From Scenedesmus sp. ARA3 (Eukaryota > Chlorophyta > Chlorophyceae > Sphaeropleales > Scenedesmaceae), in the NCBI GenBank assembly GCA_004335835.1, contig RWJK01001903.1, positions 1-64,000 on the forward strand: a stretch of 64,000 nt of DNA. Reading direction: 5' to 3'. The notes beneath the pieces are model-generated. The model saw nothing but the letters and a program-made list of their open reading frames with translations, made no database searches and had not been told where the DNA came from. Both the position numbers and the translations under genes were made by a program. Positions 46,331-56,872 of this stretch are shown piece after piece (the stretch's first letter is position 1; each line of letters opens with the position of its first letter).

Positions 46331-49276
46331 GCACCTCTGCCAGCACACATGCTACACGCACCAGCACAGGCAGCAGCAGTAAGCTGCAGCACTCAGTGCC
46401 CAGGGTGCTTCTAAGCCGGCCGGGCAGCAGCAGCAGCAGGCGTCACTTGCAGGAAATCTCTGCAGGCCCTGGCCTGGCCGGCGTACCTGATTGGGCCCTC
46501 GGCACAACCACCAGCAGCAGCAGCAGCAGCAGCAGCGCGCCTAGCTTTGGCACAACCTTCCTATCATCTCAGGAGTCTGCCGCACCAGAAAGCGAGTCAG
46601 CATGCCCGACAGCAAGCAAGCGCCTGGCAGCAGCAACTAGCCCCAGCAGCTTACGCACACCTGTTTCCCTGTCATGGGATGGAAGTGCAATCGCATGGGG
46701 TGGTCCCTACGCCCCACACAAAGATGCTGCAGGAGGTTCAGTCGGCGCTGTGTTTTGGCTAGATGCAGAAGGTACATGCTCCTTCAACACCAGCAGCAAG
46801 CTGCCAAATCCACTGGCCCTGCTGCCGCTGAATTACAATATAGAGCCAGATAAGGACTCTGGAGCGCCCAGCATTGCACAGCTGGCTGTATCTGAGTCAG
46901 CAAATGTCGTGCTGGCAGCTACAACACTACAGGCAGTGTACAGCCCGCCAAAAAGCAGCCAGGCAGTTACAACCGAGTCAGCTGCAGCACCTGTGCCGTA
47001 CGTTTTGGCCGCATTTTCGTACCGCAAGGTGCAGAAAGCAGCTGGCACCAGGCCCATGTTTGTACCTGCAGGAGTACTGCCGATTCCTGCAGTCGCAGCG
47101 CCCGTAGTGACTGTCACTGGACTGTCAGTATCACTCGATGGTAAGACAGCGCTCGTCTGCTTGATGCCCAAATGCAGCAGCAGCAGCAGCAGCAACCCTT
47201 CTGCTTGTGGATCAGGGTGGGCGCATGTCTTCAAGCTGGCAGCAACAGCAGCAGCCAACAACACAGATGCAGGGGGACACACTTGGAGCCTTGTGGCGCA
47301 GCTGCCATATGCAGGTGGGTGCGCTGCCAGCGAGAGTTGGGTTGGGTCAAGGGTTCTTGAATACTAAGTTTTGATTTTAGCCAAAACGATGAACACAGAT
47401 GCAGGTGGGCACACTTGGAGCCTTGTGGCGCAGCTGCCCTATGCAGGTGGGTGCTTTCAGGGTTGGGTTTGGGGTTTTGGGTTGTAGCCTAAACACAGAT
47501 GCAGGGGGGCACACTTGGAGCCTTGTGGCGCAGCTGCCACATGCAGGTGGGTGCGCTTGGGCACAGTTGACAGGCTGGTGACAGGGCGCAGTTGTGTGGG
47601 ATGTCATATTGCATTCATTGCTTGATTTGTATCCTGCTACTGAAGGATATATGGCTGCGGAGTTGATGTAGTGTGCTGTACATGATGCTTGTTACCTGTA
47701 CAACTGCCAGCTTGCTTGTGCATGCCTCTGATGCACTCTACCTTGCCTGCAGCAGCAGCAACAGCAGCCATACAGTGCGACTAAGCTTTCACTGATGTCG
47801 CTGAGCTCTGCTGCCTTGTGCCTTGTGACTGTGTTGTGCAAGCTACGGCACACCGGGCAGCCTTGCAGTAGTGTCAGCTGCCCTTTCAAATGCATCTCAT
47901 GTATGGGCACCTCGACCTCACTGTGTGTTCAAAAGGGAGAGTTTTCTTTTCACAACATGTTCTGTTACACTGCGCACTGGTTCTCATATGCAGGCTACGG
48001 CACCCCGGGTGGCCATGGCGTTGCTTGCAGCCTGAGCCTAGATGGCAGCACTGCTGCTGTGCTGACAGCCTCCACAGTGACAGAAACTGTGCAGGTCCCT
48101 GTCAGCAGCAACAGCACAAACAGCAGCACGGATGCCGGCACGATCAGCAGCAGCAGCAGCAGCACACGGCAGCGTCTGCGGGCCTTGTTACAGAGCATCC
48201 GCAGCAGCAGCAGCAGAAGTGCTACCGCCAGCGCTGCGCAACACCGCCGCCAACGCCAGCGGCGGCTGCAGCAAACCACCAGCAGCAGCAGCAGCAGCGA
48301 TGCACAGGCGCAGTTCAAGCCAATTACTACCACCACTCGCAGTGCTCACCTCCAAATGTATGCAGCTACTGCACCGGGCGGCCCTTGGGCTGCTGTAGGA
48401 ACCCACCCCTTGGACGCAGCTGTTGCTGAATGCTTGCTGGGAGCAGGATCCTGCAGGCCATTAGTTGACGTGTCAGATCGCTTTGCTGCTGTTGCGTATG
48501 TCAGTGGGCCGGAGCTAAAGGCAGATGTGGTGTTTCATAATGCGCCGGCAGCAGCAGCAGGCAGGAAGTGGGCGGAGTTTGTGAAGGTGTGCACGCTGAG
48601 CAAGCTGCTAGTGGCCATTGGCACGGATGGCAACAGCAAGGCGGCAGTGACAGTTCCAGGTGAGCTGCTGATGTTTGTATACCACGCACTAGTTGCAAAA
48701 CTCCGTGAATTGCATCGCTATCTGAATGCATGCGATGATTTTTCCTCTGTTGATTTGTATGTGTATGTACGCCGTGCAGCTGTCCATGGCTTGAGAAAAG
48801 AAGGAATTAGGGTTTCTGCTGTTTGCCCCTGTTTTGCCCATTGTTTGCAGATCCCTCGTCAGACCAACTGGCTAACGTAACATGCGGCAGCCAACCGGCA
48901 CTCTGTCACTCGCTGTCCTCGTCACACCACACAACCCTTTCGTAATCTGCTGCCGCCTTCTGCTGTTTGCCTGCTTGCAGATCCCTCGGCAGACCAACTA
49001 GCCAACATCGCCATCCGCCAGCCAACTGGCACGCTGTCACTGCGTGTTTTAGTCACCACACGCAACCCTGGGGCCTCATATGTGTGGACCCTCAGCCGAA
49101 GGGGCGAGCAGGCTTGCCCTACCAGCCCCAAAAACCTGCTGGAGAGCATAAACCCCAATTACAACGCGCTGCCGTTACTAACGGCTGATGTAACGGGTGA
49201 CGGCTTGGTGACGGCTGTGAGCGGATTGCTTGATGCAGAGGGAAGCAACAAGCTGGCAGCTGTGGGCGGGTATTAG
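46331..49276 (+). CDS. FG-GAP / beta-propeller-like protein, start exon not identified
   Basis: Recognised exons: about 46331-47314, 47994-48659 and 48981-49276, in phase; the 5' end is missing because the first has no suitable ATG. Blade-like repeats occur: VSLSWDGSAIAWGGPY, GSVGAVFWLDAEGT, LAVSESANVVLAA, LSVSLDGKTALVCLMP, SLSLDGSTAAVLTAS and DVSDRFAAVAYVSG. The end has LTADVTGDGLVTAVSGLL, a DxTGDG calcium-loop pattern seen in FG-GAP/VCBS proteins. This suggests an extracellular or cell-surface propeller (inference), interrupted by Ser-, Gln- and Arg-rich low-complexity insertions. All three splice junctions examined have decoy copies, and the last exon's end is copied near and far downstream. 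Confidence 0.6.
47385..47555 (+). repeat. two decoy copies of 3' edge (GGHTWSLVAQLPYAG)
   Basis: Copies at about 47388-47447 and 47490-47548 repeat NTDAGGHTWSLVAQLP with GCAG|GTGGGT, downstream of the true end at 47314. Confidence 0.92.
47838..47870 (+). repeat. short decoy of exon 47994 start
   Basis: GCAAGCTACGGCACACCGGG against the true GCAGGCTACGGCACCCCGGG. The acceptor has become CAA. Confidence 0.7.
48858..48925 (+). repeat. decoy copy of exon 48981 start
   Basis: It repeats TTTGCAG|ATCCCTCG and about 60 further bases with indels that destroy the frame (the true exon reads DPSADQLANIAIRQPTGTLS). Confidence 0.9.
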
Positions 49277-51077
49277 CTGCCTGGGTTTGGTGAATTCTGC
49301 AGTCTGAACATTGTGCTGATGTTGTGTCACAATGTGCTTCACATGGATGTTGTGTCACAATGTGCTTCACATGGATGCAGCAGAGTTCTATCAACAGCAT
49401 TACACAGCTGTGGGTGGCTAGTAGCTGCCAGCGTTTGCAGTCCAAAGATCGTCCAAAGCGTGGGTGGGGAATGACACAGTGTGCCCCACGTTTATGTGCG
49501 GCACAGTTCAACCTGCAGCATTACACAGCATGCAGCTGCATGTCTGTTGCATTGCGGCACCTGGTTGTGTTTGGCTGAAGCGCGGCCTGCTGGCCGCACG
49601 TCTGCACACGGGTTGCTGTTGTTGGGATCCAAATGTTGAAAGCAAGCAAATGATGTTGTGGGCGGCCCATTGCTGCATGCTCAACTGGTTGAACAGCCAG
49701 GGCACTACTTGGCTGGCTGTTGAGCATGCTGCATAGGGTCCACTGCACCACAAAAGGAACAGTGCCGGCCAGTGTCACTAGATAGTTATGTACAGCAGTT
49801 GGCAGGGCCTTCAGTAGTCAAATGAAGCATGCATTCCTTTCACATTGGGCTGCTTGGTAGCTGTGGATAGCATGTTGGATGTTTGTTGTTGCAGTGGCTA
49901 CTCTACAGCAGCAACACACGGACACGTACCTTCTGTGTAGTGCATGGTTTGAGTTTCAGGCAGCTGCAAGCTGCCACAGTTGTGCACAGCTGCATGTTGT
50001 ACAGGCTTGTACATGCATACGCTCGCAAATGACAAGCAGCGGTAGGCATTGACCTCTGCACTGCCCGTTCTGAGCTATGCTTGCAATGATTGACCTGCAT
50101 GCACGTTATAACCCTTGAATACCGTTCTGAGCAGCTACACGCGCAGATGAATCTATTTTGGGTGAATTGTGGGTGGGTGTTTGCTGCTGGGTGAGATGCC
50201 TTGGCAGCGAAGAAGTGCATAGCAACTGTGATGGCCTGTTTTCAATCAGCATTAGGTCAACACACTAGCAGAGGTCTTCAGGAGATGTGGTGTTGCATGG
50301 CTGCGGAGGCTGCTTTTATGTATCGTCAAAATGGTATGCTTTATCAATGCCAGCAGCGTACTGTTCCTGGTATGGTCAGGGTGTAGATGCTCAATCATAC
50401 CTGTTAACACCTATCTGTATCCTGGCCTTGTATGTGCTGTACCATCGCCTTCGACAGAGGAACAGGGAGGCAGGACGGGTCCTGCCTGTCTTCAAGATGC
50501 AGCTGCTGTACCTGCTCTGGATCTGAGTCCTTGGCGATGCTAGAATACGTTTTGCGAAACACACAGCTTACCAAAATCAAGCAAGTGTTTATAGAAGGGC
50601 TGCTCCATCGTTTAATCACCCAGCTCCACCGGACCAAGCTTACGCTTGACCTGTCAGCTGTGAACCTACATGCTGAAACCTAAGAGACGTGTTGGCGCGT
50701 GTGCATCTCAAAAGAGCGTCGCTCGTGCGTGATTTTCGTGACCAGTATGATATTGTTGTTGAAGCTCCGACCTTTCAGGCTGGAAAAATCGCACGAGTAA
50801 CCTCAGACGACCGAGGCGTCTGTCATCTGTCATTTAATTATGCCGCGATTGTACACCTCCCGCCTGTCACATTACAGCTGCACTGCTGAGTTGCGTGATT
50901 GTTTTGTATGTCAGCATTTTGTGAGTTCGCAGTGTCGTGGCACAACAGGAACCGAGCTGCACAGCACCTTGCAGGTACAGCCTGTGCTGGCACTGCTGCC
51001 GAGCCTCTGGCACCCGCATCATCATTGTGTTCAACCCACCTGAGTTCTTCGTGGGCACACGTTTTGAAACCCGGCCG
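49277..51077. other. intergenic region
   Basis: No supported gene over 1.8 kb. Contains a tandem TTGTGTCACAATGTGCTTCA repeat (49324-49376), further copies of the preceding gene's end (from 49408) and an inverted repeat at 49670-49733. Confidence 0.5.
49670..49733. repeat. inverted repeat
   Basis: TGCTGCATGCTCAAC on the left pairs, with one mismatch, with GTTGAGCATGCTGCA on the right. AACAGCCAG / CTGGCTGTT forms an inner stem. It could fold as a hairpin. Confidence 0.75.
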
Positions 51078-51128
51078 ATGGACGCTACAGCAAGCAGCCT
51101 GGTGGCAGCACATCCTGCAGATGCACAG

Positions 51129-51169
<41 letters not shown>

Positions 51170-52050
51170 GCAGCAAGCACGTGCAGCAGCAGCGCTGGAC
51201 GTCTGCATGCAGCACCACCTGACTGCAGAAGATGCTGCCCGCCTATGGGCCAGCAGCCGATTGCTGCAGCAGTTGGTCAGCTCTCGGCTGAGCAGTGCGC
51301 TGCTGGTGCGCAGCGTGGCAGCAGCAGCGCAGGCAGCAGCAGCAGCACAGCAGCAGCGGAAGCAGGAGCAGAGGCTGTCGCAGCAGCACATGCAGCACCA
51401 TCGATCTCAACAGCAGCAGTTATGGCACTAGGCTTGATGTCATTTGCAGCAGCAGCAGCTGTTGAAGACACCAGCTTGGAGGCCTTGCGCTGGCTGCTGC
51501 GCCAGCCAGCAGTAACAGCAGCCATGATCAACAAGAGCAGCCAGCAGCTGCTAGCGATCCCTGGTGTGCCGTTCCCTGCTGCAAAGGCACTTGTCAGGGC
51601 AGGCTTACGAATGCAGATCACTCTGCAGCAGCTGGCGGCGCGTGCAAACGCATGTTTTGAGGGTTTTGAGGTGTGGGTGCAAGCCTTTGTAGCTGATGAT
51701 GCGCTGCTGGAGGAGTGGGCTGCTGACCTTCCCGCAGAGCTGCGGGCTCTGTGCTGCTGCAGGCAATTGGGAGCGTGGTGTCCAGCTGAGCTGGTAAGCC
51801 TTAGGCTGCTGCTCTGTTTTACAACCTCAGGCTGCTGCCGTTTCTCTTCCTCACGCGCTGTGTAGTCTGACTTCTCCAAACTGCGTTTGCTTGTACACAT
51901 GCACTGCCTGGCTGCCTTGGAAAGATCAAGACGAATAGCCTTCGCACACAACTGATGGAATCTGCTGTGGTGCTGCTGACTTTCAGCAATTTTGTGAGAG
52001 AGCATGCTGCTGGGTGCTGTTGTCAACTGCAGTGCTGCTGCTGCCGCCGC

Positions 52051-52095
<45 letters not shown>

Positions 52096-52145
52096 NNNNN
52101 NNNNNNNNNNNNNNNNNNNNNNNNNNNNNNNNNNNNNNNNNNNNN

Positions 52146-52200
<55 letters not shown>

Positions 52201-52886
52201 AGCTGGCGCCACAGCTGTCCGCACACCGCACAGCAGACCTGTTTGCTGTTGCGCTGCACATCGCAGCACGCGGCTGCAGGAACCTGTCACATGGCTACCC
52301 GTTTGATGACGACAGCCAAGAAGCGCCCGCCGACAACATATACTATATGCTCACGGCGCACAAGTTTGGCTCCGTAGCACAGCTGCCAGCGTTAGCAATC
52401 GAAGCCTTGCTGCGGCTGGCCATGCGCTTGCACAGCAGGATCAACAACCCAAGCACGGCAGAGACATGGAACCACTTCATGACAGAGTTTTGCCAGCTGC
52501 CGGCGGCTGTGCAGGTGCCGACAGCAAAACTCGTGGAGCTGGTGCAGCAAGTACTGCAGAAACCTGTTGGGCCTCTCATGCTGAGAGCCAACCCCTTCTT
52601 GGATCTGCTGGCTAAAAAGGAGCTCACAGCTGAGCAGGTGCAGCAGCTGCTGTCACTGCTGCAGGGTCCGACAGCGAGGCTAGCAGCAGCAGCTTTCGGC
52701 AGGCAGTGTGGAGGGCACAAATTCATGGAGTGGCTAGCAAGCCAGCCGGGGGCAGCAGCAGCTGCAGCAGACCTTGGACTGACTGCTGCTGATGTGCGGG
52801 ATGATGCGGCTGCTGTGCTGCTGTTTGGAGATGATGTGGTAGTCCTAGAACAAGAAGAATTTGAGCAGGAGGAGCAGCGCATCTGA
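51078..52886 (+). CDS. unrecognised Ala/Leu-rich helical protein; intron contains assembly gap
   Basis: ATG at 51078 (MDATASSLVAAHPADAQ), then a (CAG)n-encoded Gln run and LDVCMQHHLTAEDAARLWAS. Somewhere in the CAG-rich stretch 51300-51430 the coding frame shifts. After it comes SLEALRWLLRQPAVTAAMIN, VPFPAAKALVRAGLRMQIT and DDALLEEWAADLPAELRAL, ending at donor 51793. The last exon 52203-52886 is in phase: LAPQLSAHRTADLFAVALHI, NIYYMLTAHKFGSVAQLPAL, TWNHFMTEFCQLPA, and an acidic end. The repeated short helices look like an alpha-solenoid, but I know no family. The frame change is probably an indel, real or from assembly, in the repeat. I cannot exclude a tiny intron. Confidence 0.5.
52030..52200 (+). 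repeat. (CTG)n tract with a 50-N gap, at an acceptor
   Basis: CTG repeats flank the N run at 52096-52145 and end in CTGCAG, the acceptor of exon 52203. The true repeat length is unknown. Confidence 0.95.
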
Positions 52887-53044
52887 ACATTAAATGTTCA
52901 AGCAGCCATGATGGTGGGGGGGGCGGCTTTTAGCGAGCTGATTGTGCATTGTGTTGCATTGATGATAGCAACGTATGGTCTCTGCAACTTTTGATCAACA
53001 GCGCAGCACACCCCACTCATTTTGGTGCCAACCACACTGACTGA

Positions 53045-53096
53045 CTGCTGCTGATGTGCGGGATGACGCGGCTGCTGTGCTGCTGTTTGGAGATGC
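53045..53096 (+). repeat. copy of the 52886 gene's coding end
   Basis: It resembles 52780-52830 (LTAADVRDDAAAVLLFGD) almost perfectly and lies 160 bases past the stop. Confidence 0.88.
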
Positions 53097-53317
53097 AGGC
53101 GCTGGGGTTGGCACGGCGCACAGCACTGACGTTAGTGACCAGCAGCTCTGAGTAATGCAACGGGTCACAGCTATGGCCAGATTGGTGTTATGTTGATGCG
53201 GATGACTCATGCAGCGGATGTCAATGGTGCTGATGCAGCTAGTTTGATCTGTGCGGTGTGGCAGGCCCTGCGGCGGCTGCGCTGCTGTTTGGTCCAGGCA
53301 GCAGGTGCTGCGGACGG

Positions 53318-53480
53318 CTGTGAATGCAGTATCCTCAACAGTGTTTCAGGTGCAACAAGTTGGCAGCTGTGGGTGGCTACTAGCTGCCAGTTGTTGCTGA
53401 ATTCTGATGTGGTATCACAATATGCCTCCACATGGATGTGTGCGGCGAAGTTCCATCAACAGCATTACGCAGCAAAGCAC
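53318..53480 (+). repeat. distant copy of the 49276 gene's end
   Basis: It resembles 49209-49405: ACGGCTGTGA, CAACAAGNTGGCAGCTGTGG, GTCACAATNTGC, CACATGGATG and TCAACAGCATTAC. It is about 4 kb away, beyond another gene. Confidence 0.8.
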
Positions 53481-54892
53481 ATCATATGAGTTGCAGGGAT
53501 GTAATCTTGTAGTTACACGACAGCAGCACGCCCACATCCGATGTCCACATGCATGTGCGAGTCAACATTGGCCCCGCGCCCCACTGGAGCGGAAGGAGGG
53601 GGCAAAGCTCCATTCTACAACTTTCACACACACCAGGATCACGTGCACAGTCACAAACTGTACAGCCGGCTGCAGCTACAACGGCAAGGGCTGGAGCTCC
53701 TTGCGTATACGCGTTACTGGGATGCTGTTTGGCCCAGGCACAGAACCGCCTTGCTGGGGGCATCTCACCGGCAAAACAGCACTGCAGGTTGCCCAGCAGA
53801 CAAACAAGCCAACCAGTCACGATTTGAAGCACCGCACCTATGCAGGAGTGGCCTGGACCCAAACGTTGGCAGCTTCACGCCAAACGAAAGGACCCATCCG
53901 CTCATGCAGCAAAGATATTAGCAGCACGTGCTGCTGCCACCAACGCATCACTAACAGAATTTCAGATATTCAAGGAGGAGCCTCAACAGCAACAAGCTTC
54001 AAGATATGCGCGACTCTCGAGACTCGACGTAACGCCATTGCAAGCATCGCAACTGCTTGCCAAGACGCACCAGTGTAGTAGTGTACAGGGCTGCTTCATA
54101 TGCATGAGCAGGGCACGCGTCATGCTGACTGGTCGTGCCAGATATCTCGGATAAGAGAGCATGCGCGCTAGACACTATGCAGCTGTCACTGGCATGCATT
54201 CAAGTGGATGCACCCCAGCAAAACACACACCCACCCGAGCCTCAGCAAGGCAAAGCATACGGTCAAGCCCAACGATCTAGGGTGGTGCCTCTTTCAAGGG
54301 ACCAAGGTCCGGCCACCTGTGCCAAATGTCGCTGCAATCACATGTCCATTTTCAGGCACAGTGACCAGCCGCTCTGCGGATTGCACAACTTGCAAGCCGC
54401 TTCATACCCCGCACACCAGGCGGCAAGCAACAGCAGCATACCTCAGCAGAGCTATCAAACAGCTTGTCAAGCAAGCTACTGCCAACATCGCTTTAATGGC
54501 ATGCAAACACACCAAAAACAAACACCACACACAACGACGACAACACATAACACATCAGCATCAACATACGTGGGTTGCGCAGCACGCTGGCATGTGCTGC
54601 TAGCCGCGCTGCACTGCCGGGAGCCAAAGCGTAACAAGTGTCAACATACATGTCACAGATACAGGCATGACACGCAGCTGATTGCCAAACACCCTGCTCG
54701 GTAGTGTTGGCTGCAGCTACACCACATCAGCCTCTGAGGCTGTACAGCTGAGCTGTATAGATGGCCAAGTACAAACGACGACAGCTGTTTGTGTTTGTCT
54801 GGATGCATGTCTCATTATGTGAGGCAGCCATTCCTATAGCCGGTCAGCTGCCGACAAGCAGCTTCACATGGCCTGCAGACATCCTGTCCGTA

Positions 54893-55015
54893 GATGCTTG
54901 CAGGAAAGTGCGCTAGCTTGCAGGGAAGTGCGCCAGCTTGCAGGAACGCTCGCCAGCTTGCAGGAAACTGTTCCTGCAGCCCGGCAAGCTCACTGCAAGC
55001 AGTTCCTGCAGCTGC
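54893..55015. repeat. CTTGCAGGAA short tandem/inverted repeat
   Basis: The unit AGCTTGCAGGAA with GTGCGCC- or CGCTCGCC-type spacing recurs about four times. It is followed by TTCCTGCAG twice, its inverse. The parts could pair as a hairpin. Confidence 0.75.
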
Positions 55016-56872
55016 TGCGTCCAAGGCAAAGCACTTACAGCTGCTGTGTGCGAGTGTGCAGTGCATCAAGCACGCCACGTGGCCGTGCAAGTGTGCAAAG
55101 CTGCCACAGACCGGCTCAGTGTGCTTGTCACGAAGTCAAAGCATGCAGGCGATGCCACCACTGAGTGCACAGCGTCTAGCAGCTGCAGCTGTTTGCACGT
55201 GCATGCTGAAAGCCTGGCATCCACTAGATCCACTGGACCCATAGGGAATGTGTCCTGTGGCACCCAGCGGCACCAGTGGCCACATCAGACAGGCGCATAC
55301 ACCTGAGACAGCAGGCCACCAAGCGCTTCATACCCACGCACACACAAACAGGACAGCATGACATCCACATGAATATCATGCCAGGTGCAAGCTTGCCGTT
55401 GTTAGGCAACACATTGCAGCAAGCTGGGTTTGAGTTTCAAGGCTAAACCTGAGTGGCCGGCCTAATGCCAGGTTGCGGCCTCCAAGAGAAGGGTTGGCTA
55501 TGTTTGACCATACAGTTGACCATGCAGCTGAAGCAGTTTGCTGCTTAAAGCAGCCGCCTGCAGCACATGACTGCAAGCACACACACACAAGATGACAAGC
55601 CATGCAGAAACATACCAACGCGCTTGCGCGCGCACTGCACCAGCACAAGATTATGCAACAGTGAGACACACTCATAGGGCAAGTGTGCTTCTGCAGAAAA
55701 CAACTGGCAAATGCCTGGAAGCACACTTACAGACAGGGGATCCACACAAGATGAATATAACACAAACACGTTTTGACACAGGCAGGGCGACAGCCTGCAC
55801 GCAAGCACGGCAGTCAAACCAAACCAACAAACACAGTAGCACACATACTCGAAACACGTCAGCCGACCATACTGGCAGGTGGCTCCACAAGCAGCAGCAT
55901 CTGCTGCTGCAGCCGCACTTTCTGCCCCGCGGTTGCCGCAGCGGGATGTTTGGCTGGCATAATTGAGCTATCTAAACAACGGCACCAGCACTATAGGGCA
56001 AATACCACAAGATTCAGCCAGCTCGTTCAAGCAAGCAAGCAGCCATCTTCAAAGTCCTCTCAAAAGCATAAAGGACAGCCGCTGGTCACTGAAACATCTC
56101 TGCAGCTCCTCAGAAGTACATAAAGACAAAGTCACCCCTACCACTAGAGGACAAAGTAACACACAAACTCACAACCCACACCATACGAGTTGCATGCAAT
56201 AGAACGTCACAAACAACGCGGGCCGTCATCACACAGCGCAGCAATAACAGCCACACACTGCTGTCACGTGCAGGGCACTTTGCAGGAGTATCACAGGTGC
56301 TTGCAGGAAGCATCCTGCTCACAACATGCCTCACATAAGCCACACCACGTGCCAGTATAGCTTCCTGCAAAGCAGTACAGCTGGCTTCCCTGCCTCTGCT
56401 TTCACTGCCGCGCTGCTGCAAACCCCAGTCACGTGTTGCAGCTGCAGCCAGCATGCACACTTCCCTGCCACGTCACTCCTCGCACTTTGCACAGCACACA
56501 TACAGGACACTAAAAGGTCCAATTGTAGCTGGCAGCCCTGTTGGCACACAACCATGCATCACCACACCTCTGAACCCGACGCTTCAAGCCTCTCTGTCAC
56601 AGCAAGCTACATGCCAAACATGATGCAACAAACGCACAGGCATGCCAGCTGCGCACAAGCATATCGTTCCATCAGAGCCTGTGCTTCGCCTCACTGCGCT
56701 CGTCCCCTGCATGCTTTCTTCATACTACAGTCCTCTTGCGAACTCCCAGTCCCCCTCTGAGCACTTCCCTGCTAGTCAACAACACACATCACAGCACGCA
56801 CTCAGTCCTTCTCGTCCTCACAACCAACGTCGACCCATAGATTGCATTGAACCGCTGGTAACGTACACCACT

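Larger units (their letters stand above)
52887..56872. other. convergent intergenic region
   Basis: About 4 kb between a plus gene and the 3' end of the minus dikinase. Frames at 53407-54078 and 54135-54704 lack protein character. It contains the duplicated gene ends at 53045-53480 and a CTTGCAGGAA repeat at 54893-55015. Confidence 0.5.

Noticed and set aside
53407..54078. 223-residue plus ORF
   Set aside because: No domain, no coherent composition. Part of it overlaps the copied gene end at 53318-53480.
54135..54704. 189-residue plus ORF
   Set aside because: Composition looks random (His, Thr, Gln from CA-rich DNA), with no homologous motif or splice context.
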